Assembly: GCA_016873715.1 (NCBI GenBank)
Contig: VGWF01000041.1
Location: 1 to 35,001 of the forward strand
Reading direction: 5' to 3'
DNA from: Lentisphaerota bacterium
GTDB lineage: Bacteria; Verrucomicrobiota; Kiritimatiellia; PWTM01
DNA length: 35,001 nucleotides
Position numbers and translations under genes: made by a program. This document shows, piece by piece, positions 6,949-15,700 of the stretch. The notes beneath the pieces were generated by a model, which was given only the letters and a program-made list of their open reading frames with translations, ran no database searches and was not told where the DNA came from. The first letter of the stretch is position 1. Each line of letters starts with the position of its first letter.

Positions 6949-9620
6949 ATAAACGATTCCGGATGCCGCGAATCGCCTGGCTTCTGTCTTTCTGCCTCGC
7001 GCCGCCCTCGTACGCGCAGGTCGATTACGACAACGAGAGCCCATGGAATCAGCGGGCCGATTCGGGGCCGGACGCGAACGTGCCCGGCTGGTTCTACAAC
7101 CTCGGCATCACCGGGCTGCGGGCTCAACTGGTAGCCGACGAACCGAAGGCCTTGCTGATCAAGTACGTCTTTCCGGGGTCGCCCGCAGAGGGTCACGTCA
7201 AGGTCGGCGACCTCGTCGTCGGCGCGGGCGGGAGCCTGTTCAAGGAGAACCACCGCGACGGGTACGGCGAAGAGGTGTTCGGGGCTGACGGGCCGATCGC
7301 GGAACTCGCCCAGATGTTGGAGGAGTGCCAGGGCGCCGACCGAAAAGGGAAGCTCCCGCTCACGCTCCGTCGCGGCACGGACATCGTCGCGGTCACCCTC
7401 GATGTCGGGATCAAGTACGGGACGTTCTCTCCGACGTTTCCGGACAAGTGCCGGAAGTCGGACCTGATTCTCGCCGAACTGCTCGACTATCTCGTGGCCC
7501 ATCAGGGGCGGGACGGCTCGTTCGGCGACCCTGTCCATGACACGTTCGCGCCGCTGGCCCTGCTGGCCAGTGGAGAAGCGAAGTACCTGCCGGCCGTCGA
7601 GCGGAACGTGAAGTATCACTGCGGCGTGCCCAAGATGAAAGACCTGGATCTGTCCAACTGGTACTACATGAGCGCGGCGATCGTCCTCAGCGAGTACCAC
7701 CTCGCCACCGGCGACCAGGCGGTGTTGCCGGACCTCCAGAAGCTCCACGATCTGATTGCGAAGGCCCAATACCTGCGCATGTCCCAGATCAATCCCAAGG
7801 CGAAGAAATCCCACCCCGATTCCTTCCCCAAGGGGCCACGCGACGCGCACGGCGGATGGGGGCACAATCCGGGTTTCGAAGGGTATGGTCCGCACGCCAT
7901 GCTCACCGGCCAGGGAGCGCTGGCGTACTCGCTGATGCACCGCTGCGGGATCACGATCGACCGCAAGAGTCACGACGCCGCCTACGACTTCCTCAAGCGG
8001 GGAACGGGGGAGAACGGCTATGTCTGGTACGCCGACCAGAAGGGAGGCGGTCCGGAGAACTGGGCCGATATGGGGAGAACCGGCGCCTCAGGAATCGCGA
8101 ACTTCCTCAGCCCGTACGACGGAGACGCCTGCCGGGAGCGGGCGCTGGTTCATGCCCGGGTGATCGGGAAGCACCCGCAGAGCTTCCCCGACACCCACGG
8201 CTCGCCGCCGATGGGCATGGCCTACGCGGCGCTGGCCGCGAACCTCGATCCCGACAGCTTCCGCAAGCTCATGGATGCGAACCGCTGGTGGTTCACGATG
8301 GCCCACTGCGGAGACGGCAGCTTCTACTATCAACCGAACCGCGATAACTCCAACTACGGTTCCGACTCCCGCACGATCGCTTCGTCCGTGACGGCGTTCA
8401 TCCTGACCATTCCCAAGCGCGGCCTGGTGATGACCGGCAGGGAAGGGAAGCCCGTCTCCCCGACGGCTCGCAAGCCCGGCACCGCGGCCAAGCGGCTCAA
8501 GGTGTTCATCCTCGCCGGGCAGTCGAACATGCAGGGGCACGCCGATGTCTCGACGTTCGACTCGATGGCCGACGACCCGAAGACGGCCCCACTCCTGAAG
8601 GAGATGCTCGGTCCCGACGGCAAACCGCGCGTGTGCGACCACGTGTGGATTTCGTCCGTGGGCTGCCTCGGCGACGCCTATTCCGATCTGACGGAGGCGA
8701 AAGGCAGGCTGACGGCAGGGTTCGGCGCGCCGGAGAACAAGATCGGTCCGGAATTCACCTTCGGCCTGACGATGGAGAAGCGGCTGAAGGAGCCGGTCCT
8801 CATCATCAAGACCTCGTGGGGCGGGCGCAGCCTGCACACCGATTTCCGTCCGCCGAGCGGCGGAGCGTTTGTGTGGAGCAAGGCCGAACTGGCGGAGAAG
8901 AAGAAGCAGGGCGAGGACATCAAGAAGATCAAGGCGGAGAAGGCAACGGCGACCGGCGTCATCTACCGCGAGATGATCGCGCATGTGCGAAGGGTGCTCA
9001 AGGACATCCAGCGCGTGGTGCCCGACTACGACGAGCGGCAGGGCTACGAGTTGGCCGGGTTCGTCTGGTTCCAGGGGTTCAACGATCTTGTCGACGGCGG
9101 GGTGTACCCCGAACAGAACAACCCCGGCGGGTACGACCTGTACGCCGACCTGCTCGGCCGCTTCATCCGCGACGTGCGGAACGATCTGTCCGCGCCGAAG
9201 ATGCCGTTCGTCATCGGCGTCATGGGCATCGAAGGCCTGAGAGGCGACAAGAACCCGCCGATGATGCACTTCCGCGAGGCCCAGCGGAAACCGTCCACGC
9301 TCGACGAGTTCAGGGGGAATGTCATCGCGGTCGAGACGGCCCCGTTCTGGGACGACGAGCTCGAGAAGCTCCAGGAGCGGATGGAGGGCTTCTGGCCGAA
9401 GGTCGACGCGCAGGTCGAGAAGGAGAAGAAGAGAAACCCGGAGGCGGATTCCTGGGAGAACAAGATGCGGCTCATGGCGAAGAACTTCACCCCGGAAGAA
9501 TGGAAACGCCTCTCGGGTGCGTCGAACGGCGGCTACCACTACCTTGGCGCCGCCAAGATCATGGCCCCCATCGGAAAGGCTCTCGCCGAGGCTCTCCTCG
9601 GAATGAAGGCGGCCGAATAG
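6945..9620 (+). CDS. Secreted fusion: PDZ-like, alpha/alpha-toroid, C-terminal SASA esterase
   Basis: An 891-residue protein with a signal peptide (about 1-24, ending SYAQ) and AAGGA about 8 bp before the ATG. Residues about 50-155 look PDZ-like (FPGSPAEGHVKVGDLVVGAGG). Residues about 170-490 form a helical repeat region like terpenoid-cyclase or lyase toroids, with HGGWGHNPGFEG and DGSFYYQPNRD motifs; it resembles domains catalogued as DUF6288 in this group of bacteria, from memory. Residues about 516-885 are a second SGNH esterase with GQSNMQGH (nucleophile Ser527), KTSWGGRSL and GFVWFQGFND blocks, and a late NGGYHYLGAAK block supplying His. This suggests a surface polysaccharide-degrading enzyme that also deacetylates. 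Substrate unknown. Confidence 0.8.
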   Translation: MNKRFRMPRIAWLLSFCLAPPSYAQVDYDNESPWNQRADSGPDANVPGWFYNLGITGLRAQLVADEPKALLIKYVFPGSPAEGHVKVGDLVVGAGGSLFKENHRDGYGEEVFGADGPIAELAQMLEECQGADRKGKLPLTLRRGTDIVAVTLDVGIKYGTFSPTFPDKCRKSDLILAELLDYLVAHQGRDGSFGDPVHDTFAPLALLASGEAKYLPAVERNVKYHCGVPKMKDLDLSNWYYMSAAIVLSEYHLATGDQAVLPDLQKLHDLIAKAQYLRMSQINPKAKKSHPDSFPKGPRDAHGGWGHNPGFEGYGPHAMLTGQGALAYSLMHRCGITIDRKSHDAAYDFLKRGTGENGYVWYADQKGGGPENWADMGRTGASGIANFLSPYDGDACRERALVHARVIGKHPQSFPDTHGSPPMGMAYAALAANLDPDSFRKLMDANRWWFTMAHCGDGSFYYQPNRDNSNYGSDSRTIASSVTAFILTIPKRGLVMTGREGKPVSPTARKPGTAAKRLKVFILAGQSNMQGHADVSTFDSMADDPKTAPLLKEMLGPDGKPRVCDHVWISSVGCLGDAYSDLTEAKGRLTAGFGAPENKIGPEFTFGLTMEKRLKEPVLIIKTSWGGRSLHTDFRPPSGGAFVWSKAELAEKKKQGEDIKKIKAEKATATGVIYREMIAHVRRVLKDIQRVVPDYDERQGYELAGFVWFQGFNDLVDGGVYPEQNNPGGYDLYADLLGRFIRDVRNDLSAPKMPFVIGVMGIEGLRGDKNPPMMHFREAQRKPSTLDEFRGNVIAVETAPFWDDELEKLQERMEGFWPKVDAQVEKEKKRNPEADSWENKMRLMAKNFTPEEWKRLSGASNGGYHYLGAAKIMAPIGKALAEALLGMKAAE

Positions 9621-9646
9621 CCGTCACCCGGAGATTGAATCGTGCG

Positions 9647-9671
9647 TGCGCCCTGGCCTCCGGGCGCATTT
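9647..9671 (+). terminator. Hairpin terminator after the esterase cluster
   Basis: Arms TGCGCCC and GGGCGCA form a perfect 7-bp stem around an 8-nt loop, directly followed by TTT. It lies 27 bp after the stop codon of the toroid-esterase gene. The T-run is short, as usual in high-GC genomes. Confidence 0.55.
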
Positions 9672-9678
9672 CCGGTCC

Positions 9679-10058
9679 TGCGCAGGGTGACGGCCGGGGG
9701 CGGGTGTCAACGTAGTCCTCACGCTCCGCGTGAGGACATCTCCGCAATCGGGATGGTCATCACGCGGAGCGTGATGACTACTATGCAGGGCCATCGCCGA
9801 TCCTACGCAGGGTGACGGCCGGGGGCGGGCGCAAAGTAGTCCTCACGCTCCGCGTGAGGATATCTCCGCGATCCGGATGGTCATCACGCGGAGCGTGATG
9901 ACTACCATCGATCTTGCGCAGGGTTATGGCCGGGGGCGGGTGTCAAAGTAGTCCTCACGCTCCGCGTGAGGACATCTCAGCAATCCGGATCGTCATCACG
10001 CGGAGCGTGATGACTACTATGCAGGGCCACCGCCGATCTTGCGCAGGGTTATGGCCAG
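9679..10058. repeat. Three-unit array of GTAG-headed REP pairs (BIME-like)
   Basis: Three units of about 112-124 bp each contain two palindromes in opposite orientation. The first type (9712-9737, 9836-9861, 9948-9973) reads GTAG then TCCTCACGC-TC-CGCGTGAGGA. The second (9756-9781, 9880-9905, 9992-10017) is the reverse complement of GTAG followed by a TCATCACGC stem, so it ends in CTAC. A spacer with GCGCAGGGT(G/T)A(C/T)GGCC links the units, and a partial copy of it closes the array at 10041-10058. GTAG heads and inverted pairing are the hallmark of REP elements mobilised by RAYT transposases. No RAYT gene is in the window. Confidence 0.85.
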
Positions 10059-10219
10059 ACGGGCCTCCCGACCTCGACTTGGGCTGCTGCCGCCCACGAT
10101 GCCCATCTCATGCTGTCCGACCTTCACACAGGGGATTTGAACCCCATCAGGACCGCGCCCATGCCAGGCGCACGCCATGTCCTGCTGCATGTGTTGCAAC
10201 CGCCGCCACAGTGGGCGAC

Positions 10220-10226
10220 GTTAGGC
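10220..10226 (+). other. attC core (R') at the upstream edge of the SRPBCC cassette
   Basis: The heptamer GTTAGGC matches the integron core consensus GTTRRRY and lies 25 bp before the next start codon, the usual distance in gene cassettes. The upstream half of the site is not clear: the nearest pairing for GTGGGCGAC is GCCGCCCAC near 10088-10096, which would make a very long site. Confidence 0.45.
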
Positions 10227-10251
10227 AAACAAGACTGAGAGAGGAAACGTC

Positions 10252-10695
10252 ATGAAGAAGCTGACCTATTCGATCACGATCCGTAAGCCCGTCCGTTTCG
10301 TATTCGAGAAACTCACGGACAGATCGGTGTTTCCAGCCTGGGCGAAAGCCTGGGGTGAAGGGATGACCTACGAGGGCGAGTGGAAGGAGGGGCAGCACAT
10401 TGCCTTCTTTGACAAGACCCAAGGTGGCACAAAGGCGTTGGTCGAGCATGTCGTGCCCAATGAAACCGTCCGGATGAAGCACGTTGCCATGGTCAATGCC
10501 CAGAACATCGAGGTTCCACTGACGGATGAGATGATGCGAAAGTGGATCGGCTCGCGGGAAGACTACCACCTCAAGAGAGACGGAAAGGACGGTACGACGC
10601 TCGAGGTCATCATGCATGTCGATGAGGCTTTCGAAGAGATGATGAACGCGTGGTCTCATGCTCTCCGGCTTTTCAAGGATGTATGCGAAGCGTAA
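10252..10695 (+). CDS. SRPBCC (AHSA1/START-like) family protein
   Basis: A 147-residue cytoplasmic protein with the SRPBCC helix-grip order: ITIRKPVRFVFEKLTDRS as the opening strand and helix, PAWAKAWGEGMTYEGEW, and a final amphipathic helix (AFEEMMNAWSHALRLFKDV). These domains form a deep hydrophobic ligand cavity; the ligand here is unknown. GAGAGGAA lies 4-5 bp before the ATG. The stop codon TAA (10693-10695) overlaps the R'' box of the downstream attC, as often seen in integron cassettes. The upstream edge has GTTAGGC at 10220. Base composition is lower than in the neighbouring esterase and SDR genes. SRPBCC genes are common cassette cargo. Confidence 0.85.
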   Translation: MKKLTYSITIRKPVRFVFEKLTDRSVFPAWAKAWGEGMTYEGEWKEGQHIAFFDKTQGGTKALVEHVVPNETVRMKHVAMVNAQNIEVPLTDEMMRKWIGSREDYHLKRDGKDGTTLEVIMHVDEAFEEMMNAWSHALRLFKDVCEA

Positions 10696-10744
10696 CAGCC
10701 GGCTCACCCGGATGGCCTGCCGTGGCTGAACAGGAGCGTTAGGC
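10690..10744 (+). other. attC recombination site
   Basis: A 55-bp imperfect inverted repeat with the order of an integron attC. R'' is GCGTAAC (10690-10696) and L'' is CAGCC (10696-10700). A variable centre separates them from L' GGCTG (10724-10728) and R' GTTAGGC (10738-10744). The right half reads GGCTGAAC, then AGGAGC, then GTTAGGC, close to classical attC right ends. R'' differs from the perfect complement at one base. Confidence 0.6.
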
Positions 10745-10848
10745 GGACTCATTTCGAATCGAGATTCCAGTCCCGCGCAGGAGGGTCGCCGCGCCCTCGT
10801 GGACGCGGGGTGAACAAACCCGGGCGGCAGACAGGAGAACCAGAAGCG

Positions 10849-11580
10849 ATGGCTACGAAGAACGGCAAGGTAGTCCTCATCACGGGGGCGAACAAGGGCT
10901 TGGGCAAGGAGATCGGGCGGCAGCTTGGCTCGCTCGGTTATACCGTGGTCCTCACGGCGCGGGAGGAGAAGGCCGGGAGAGCGGCGGCGGCGGAGCTCGT
11001 GGCTGCGGGCTGCGACGCCCACACGGTGCGCCTCGATGTCACCAACCCCGACGACATCGGCAAGCTTGTGAGCTATCTCCAAGCAACGTTCGGCAAGCTC
11101 GACGTACTCGTGAACAACGCCGGGATATCCATCGAGTGGGACGGCAAGCCCACCGATGCCGACAAGATCCGGCGGACCCTTGAGGTCAACCTCATCGCCC
11201 CGTACGCGATCACGGAGGCCCTCGTGCCGCTTCTCTCGCGCAGTGACGATGCGCGGGTGATCAACCATTCGTCCATGCTCGGCTCGATCGGCACGGCCGA
11301 GAGCATGTGGAAGCACGTCGGGGGCTTCATGGCCGTGGGGTACTCCACCTCGAAGGCCGGGCTCAACATGCTGACCCTGATCCAGTCGAAGACGCTGGCG
11401 AACAAGGGGATCGCGGTCGCCGCCGCCCATCCCGGGTGGGTGAAGACCGATCTCGGGACGCAGGCGGCTCCGATGGAGGTTGATGAGGGCGCGGGCACGG
11501 TCGTCGACCTTGTGACCATGGCCCGTGAGAAGTTCCCCCACGGCCAGTTGCGGCACAAAGGCGAGCGCATGGCCTGGTAA
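10849..11580 (+). CDS. Short-chain dehydrogenase/reductase
   Basis: A 243-residue classical SDR. The cofactor motif TGANKGLG lies near residues 11-18, with the Arg-rich loop TAREEK after the second strand, which favours NADP(H). NNAG (about 86-89) stabilises the sheet. HSSM carries the catalytic Ser, and YSTSK gives the Tyr and Lys of the active site. PGWVKTDLG follows, as in the carbonyl reductase branch. The ATG at 10849 is preferred over the GTG at 10810 because AGGAGA lies about 12 bp upstream and the fold begins at once. It is 104 bp after the attC at 10744 and is followed by an attC-like hairpin, so it is probably the next cassette. The substrate cannot be read from the sequence. Confidence 0.88.
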   Translation: MATKNGKVVLITGANKGLGKEIGRQLGSLGYTVVLTAREEKAGRAAAAELVAAGCDAHTVRLDVTNPDDIGKLVSYLQATFGKLDVLVNNAGISIEWDGKPTDADKIRRTLEVNLIAPYAITEALVPLLSRSDDARVINHSSMLGSIGTAESMWKHVGGFMAVGYSTSKAGLNMLTLIQSKTLANKGIAVAAAHPGWVKTDLGTQAAPMEVDEGAGTVVDLVTMAREKFPHGQLRHKGERMAW

Positions 11581-11607
11581 GGTTGTTCTGAACCGACAAG
11601 GCAGGCC

Positions 11608-11682
11608 GTCCAACCCCGCGATGCTCGCCTGCGCCTTGCCCGCGGACGGGCAAGGCGCGAGGGCTCGCATGAACGTTCGGGC
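11608..11682 (+). other. attC-like site or terminator after the SDR gene
   Basis: R''-like GTCCAAC (11608-11614) matches RYYYAAC. A perfect 11-bp stem follows (GCGCCTTGCCC at 11631-11641 with GGGCAAGGCGC at 11648-11658, loop GCGGAC), and GTTCGGG at 11675-11681 is an R'-like core. The R' box departs from GTTRRRY at one base. There is no T-run after the stem, so it could be either an attC or a weak terminator. Confidence 0.4.
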
Positions 11683-11780
11683 GGGCACCGGAGGTTGAAC
11701 CGGGCCATGGGTGCGATTACAGTGACACGCGCAGCGGAACGATGTCATGCCGCCAACCGGTTGACAGCGTGGGGACAGCC

Positions 11781-12227
11781 ATGAGCGAGAAACTGACTTT
11801 GCGCGCGTTGGTTTTCGACGACGATGAAGCGATCCGGTTACTGCTCTGGCGGTATTTCGACGGCAGAGGGTATGAAGTGTTCACCTTCCCGCATCCGAGA
11901 GCCTGCCCCATATGCGATGTTCAGTCCTGCGTTTGTCCGCTGGAAGAGAGCTGCGCGGACATCATCATCTCCGATTTGGAGATGCCGCACGTGAAGGGTC
12001 TCGAGTTCCTGGAGAAACAGATCTCCAAGGGGTGCAAGTGCCGCAATCTGGCCTTGATGTCAGGCAACGTATCGAAAGAAGAGCACGAAACAGCCGCATC
12101 GTGCGGCATAACGGTATTCAAGAAACCATTCAGAATACGAGAACTCGATGCCTGGGTTAGATCCGTGGAGGCAACGATCCCCCGGACACGAAGGTTATCT
12201 GACTGGTTCTTGGGCAACAGCAAGTAA
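11781..12227 (+). CDS. Single-domain response regulator with cysteine-rich insert
   Basis: A 148-residue CheY-like receiver. VFDDDEA supplies the acidic pocket, IIISDLEMP the phospho-acceptor Asp65, and the LALMSGN strand is followed by the conserved Lys in FKKPF. Between the second strand and the Asp lies an insert with five cysteines (CPICDVQSCVCPLEESC, about 42-58), and KGCKC adds two more. The cysteines could bind zinc or an iron-sulfur cluster, or sense redox. There is no output domain, so it acts through partner proteins. The ATG at 11781 is chosen because the receiver begins directly after it; a frame continues upstream to 11742. Base composition is below that of the SDR gene. It may be another cassette. 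Confidence 0.8.
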   Translation: MSEKLTLRALVFDDDEAIRLLLWRYFDGRGYEVFTFPHPRACPICDVQSCVCPLEESCADIIISDLEMPHVKGLEFLEKQISKGCKCRNLALMSGNVSKEEHETAASCGITVFKKPFRIRELDAWVRSVEATIPRTRRLSDWFLGNSK

Positions 12228-12230
12228 TCT

Positions 12231-12286
12231 GCCGAACCAGCCCATGAAGCGGGCGGCTTCGCACGCGCTTCCCTGTACCGTTCGGA
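12231..12286 (+). other. attC-like inverted repeat after the receiver gene
   Basis: GCCGAAC (12231-12237) and GTTCGGA (12280-12286) form inverted core-like boxes (6 bp perfect: CCGAAC/GTTCGG) around an inner GAAGC/GCTTC hairpin. Size and position just after a stop codon fit an attC. The cores do not match the strict GTTRRRY consensus, and no clear L boxes were found. Confidence 0.3.
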
Positions 12287-12305
12287 AACCACGGAAACAC
12301 GACGT

Positions 12306-12611
12306 ATGAAACCCGCGCTCCTTGCCTCCATGCTGGTCCTGTGCGCCTTCTTCGCCGGCTGCGACGGCGACGATGCACCCGGCGATCGCCATGTGACGTT
12401 TGCCGGCACCGTGAGCTGGAAAGCGTTGGAAACGGGCTTCTACGCCATCGACGCGGACGACGGACAAGGGTATGAGCCGATCAACCTGCCGGCGGAATAC
12501 AGCGTTGACGGATTGCGCGTGCAGGTCAGCGCAATCCTGCGAAACGACATGGCCAGCATCAACATGTATGGCATCATCATCGAGATTACTGAAATCTCGC
12601 GGCTGAATTGA
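12306..12611 (+). CDS. Small lipoprotein, OB-fold-like
   Basis: A 101-residue lipoprotein precursor with a signal peptide ending in the lipobox FAGC at about residue 19. The mature part is beta-rich: VTFAGTVSWKALETGFYAID, then DGQGYEPINLPAEYSVDG, then LRVQVSAILRND. The pattern of a strand, a GFY turn, then INLP and a final IIIEITEI strand resembles small predicted OB-fold lipoproteins found in many bacteria. The function is unknown. It is the last plus-strand gene before the convergent dihaem gene. Confidence 0.75.
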   Translation: MKPALLASMLVLCAFFAGCDGDDAPGDRHVTFAGTVSWKALETGFYAIDADDGQGYEPINLPAEYSVDGLRVQVSAILRNDMASINMYGIIIEITEISRLN

Positions 12612-12622
12612 TGCGAACCAGC

Positions 12623-12642
12623 GGCTCCGGGCCATCGGAGCC
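12623..12642. terminator. Hairpin between convergent genes
   Basis: A perfect 7-bp stem (GGCTCCG/CGGAGCC) with a 6-nt loop lies 12 bp after the lipoprotein stop codon and about 100 bp from the end of the opposing gene. It has no T-run. It could end transcription from the lipoprotein side. A GTTGGGT core-like heptamer lies downstream at 12674. Confidence 0.4.
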
Positions 12643-12741
12643 AACGCGCGCCTCCAGCCTGACCCGTGACGTTGGGTGCCCAAGGCGTTCACGCAACGCT
12701 CCACGGGTTCGTTCCGGGCGCCTGGCCCGGCGGGCGGCGGA

Positions 12742-15700
12742 TCACCGCGCGGCGGTCGCGGGGGCCGGGGGCGCGTCGCAGACGACGCGGAAGCCGACGG
12801 TGCGGTAACGGCCCCAGGGCTCGAGCGCGAGGCGCGCGGAACTGCGCGCGAGGAACGGGCGGTCCCAGTAGGAGCCGCCGCGGGCGACGCGCAGGCCGGC
12901 GGCGGCCTCGTCGTTGCGGCCGTCGTCGTCGCGCCAGGGCAGCGGGCGGTAGAGCGAGCGCGTCCATTCCGCCGCGTTGCCGTGCATGTCCTGCAGGCCC
13001 CACGCGTTCGGCGGGTAGCGGCCGGGGCTCTCGGTCACGACCGCGCCGTCGTCCGCCGCCTCGATCCGCGGGATCCACTTCGGCGAGTCGCGGAACGTCA
13101 GCTCGGAGATCCGGCGGTCGGCCAGGTTGGCGAGCTTGGAGAAGTCGGCCTCGACCGCGCCGTAGTGCATCGGCGTCGCGGTGCCGGCGCGGCAGGCGTA
13201 TTCCCACTGCGCCTCGGTCGGCAGGGCGAAGACGCGGCCGGTGCGGGCGGAGAGCCAGCGGCAGAAATCGGCGGCACGCGTCCACGTCACGAAGATCGCG
13301 GGCTGTGCCGGCTTGTCGGCCGGCTGCCCCGGCGTGTTGTGGTCCTTGTTGAACTGGCTGATCGCGCCGGAGTCGTGGGCGGGATCGAACTGCTCGAAGA
13401 CGGCGTTGGAGATCTCGAAGCGCGACATCCAGAAGTCGCGGCCGATCGTCACGGCCGACCGCGGCCGTTCGTCGGCGAAGCCGTCGTCGCCGCCCATCAC
13501 GAACGAACCGGCGGGGATTCGGAGCATCTCGATCCGCACGCCGGGCGCGAGGTCGACGGCGAAGGACTTCGTTCCGCCGTCCTGCTGCCGCCTGGCCGAC
13601 TCGGCGGCATCGAACGGCCAGCCCTCGGCGCGGACCTCCGCCGGAGCCGCCGCGGCGACGCCGGCGGGCGCGACGAAGGCGGGCTTAGCGGGCGGGGCGG
13701 ACGGGTAGGCCTCGTAGTCCTCCGCCCGGTTGGCGAAGGCCTTCCGCATCTCGACGCGCTGCGCGGCGAACTTCGGGTTCAGCCTCCCCTGCTCCGCCCA
13801 CGTGCCGTGGTCGGGCACGTTGAGATCGATCCACGTGATCAGGCGGTCCCAGTCCTCCGCGTCCAGTTCGACGCCGTGGTGGCCCTTGCGAAGGCGCTGC
13901 ACGAGCTCGCTGGTCTCGGCGTGGTACTCCATCGGCGGCCGCACGCGGTAGTCGCTTTCCGGGCCGGGCCGGTTCACGTAGGGATGCAGCGCGACGTAGG
14001 ACGGCGTGAAGTTCCGGAACTGGTCGCCGCCATCGACGCGGAAGTCCGGCAGGCCGGGCTTCGACCCGTCGTGGCAGCCGACGCAGCGGCGGTCGAGGAC
14101 CGGCTGGACCTCGCGCTTGAACGAGAACGGGCGTTCCGGGCCGCGCCAGGGCTCGATCGCGGACGGCGCGCGGCGGAACGCGGCGGCGGTCCCGGACTGC
14201 GGCGCCTCGTAGTTCTTCTCGTGGCAGCCGACGCAGCTCAGCTTCTCGCCGGGCATCGCGGTGAACCAGGAGCGCATCACCTGCACGGCGCGCCCCTGCG
14301 CGTCGAGCGGCTGGCAGGCGATCGGCGTGTTCGCCGGCACGCGGAACGACGCCGAGCCGTCGGGCTCGACGGGCACGGTGCCGAGGATGCGCCGCGCGTC
14401 CCACGGGCCGTCGATGCCGATGTGGATGTGGCCGCCGGTGCCGGGGTAGGCGTAGTGGTAGGCGAAGATCCGGAGCGACTTCACGGCGCCCCGCGGCACG
14501 CCGCGCATCGCGTCGCCGGCGTAGACGTCCGAGAGGTAGACCAGCCCCTCGCGGCTCGCGGGGTCGGTGCGGTCCGGGATCGCCGGGGCCTGCCGCGTCG
14601 CGCGCAGCGGGACCGGCTCGAAGAGCGCGGTCTGCGGATCCTCGCGCACGAGCACGAGGTTGTCGAAGACGTCGACGAGGTAGATGCCCCACGGGCGCGC
14701 GGGGTCGGGCTTCATCGACACGAGGAAGTAGCGGCCCGCCCCCGCGTTCGTCCCCTCCTCCGCCAGCGGGAACGGGTGGACGAACTTCGGCCACGAGGCG
14801 TTGACGAGCCCGTCGACGATCACCGGCTCGACCGGCCGCCCGCGGCCCGGGATGCGCTGCATGACGCCCTCGGCCTCGTACTGGCCGCGATTGAGGTCGA
14901 AGAGGAGCAGCTCGCCCATGCGCGCGACGCCGTGGTGGCCGGAGATCACCGCGACGACGCGGTTCGGCTGGCCGGGGATCGGGCGCGCGTAGAACGTGGA
15001 GTTGGGCCACCACGAGTTGCTGCCATAGACGGCGCGCTGCGCGGTGCCGTCGGGGTTCATCGCGAAGAGGACGCGCGTGAAGTAGTGCGGCGTGTCGGTG
15101 TACTCCCAGCGCGAGTAGAGGATGCGGCCGTCCTCCATCACGGTCGGACACCAGTTGTGCTCCTGGTCGAACGTGAGCTGGCGGATGCCCGTGCCGTCCG
15201 CCGCGCTGCGGAAGAAGTTCGCGACGCGCGAGCTCCCGCCCACGCACGGCACGCCGGCGATGCAGGCGGTGGAGGCGAAGAGGATGTCGCCGTGGGGCAG
15301 GTAGCAGGGATCGTAGTTGTCGATGTCGGGCGGAAGGCCCTGCGTCACCTGCCGCAGCGACGTGCCGTCGGCCTGCATCTCGAAGACCTGCCACGAGTGG
15401 TTGGACCCGGCCGGCATGCAGAAGAGCATGCGCCCGCCGTCGGGATGCAGCTCGAGGTCCGCCAGGACGACCGGCTTCTCCGGCCGGTAGACCGTCGTCA
15501 GCGTGCCGTCGGGCCGGAGCGGCGAGAGGGTCGCGATCTCGTTGACCGCGCCCTGCCGGGGCAGCGCGCAGTTGCCCTGCCAGTTCTGCGGGAGGCCGAT
15601 GCGTCCGCCGTTGAGCCCTTCCGACGGGGCGGCTTCGCGGCGGATCAGCAGGATCTTCCCGAACGCGAGCAGCGGGTTGGCCAGCAGCGCCTCGGACTGC

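Noticed and set aside
9679-10058. CRISPR array
   Set aside because: Units are 112-124 bp with two palindromes each and conserved spacers, unlike short direct repeats with unique spacers; no cas genes are present.
10125-10145. tRNA T-arm-like sequence on the minus strand (GGGGTTCAAATCCCC)
   Set aside because: The stem and TTCAAAT loop look right, but no acceptor pairing, anticodon arm or D-arm could be found around it. At most it is a remnant.
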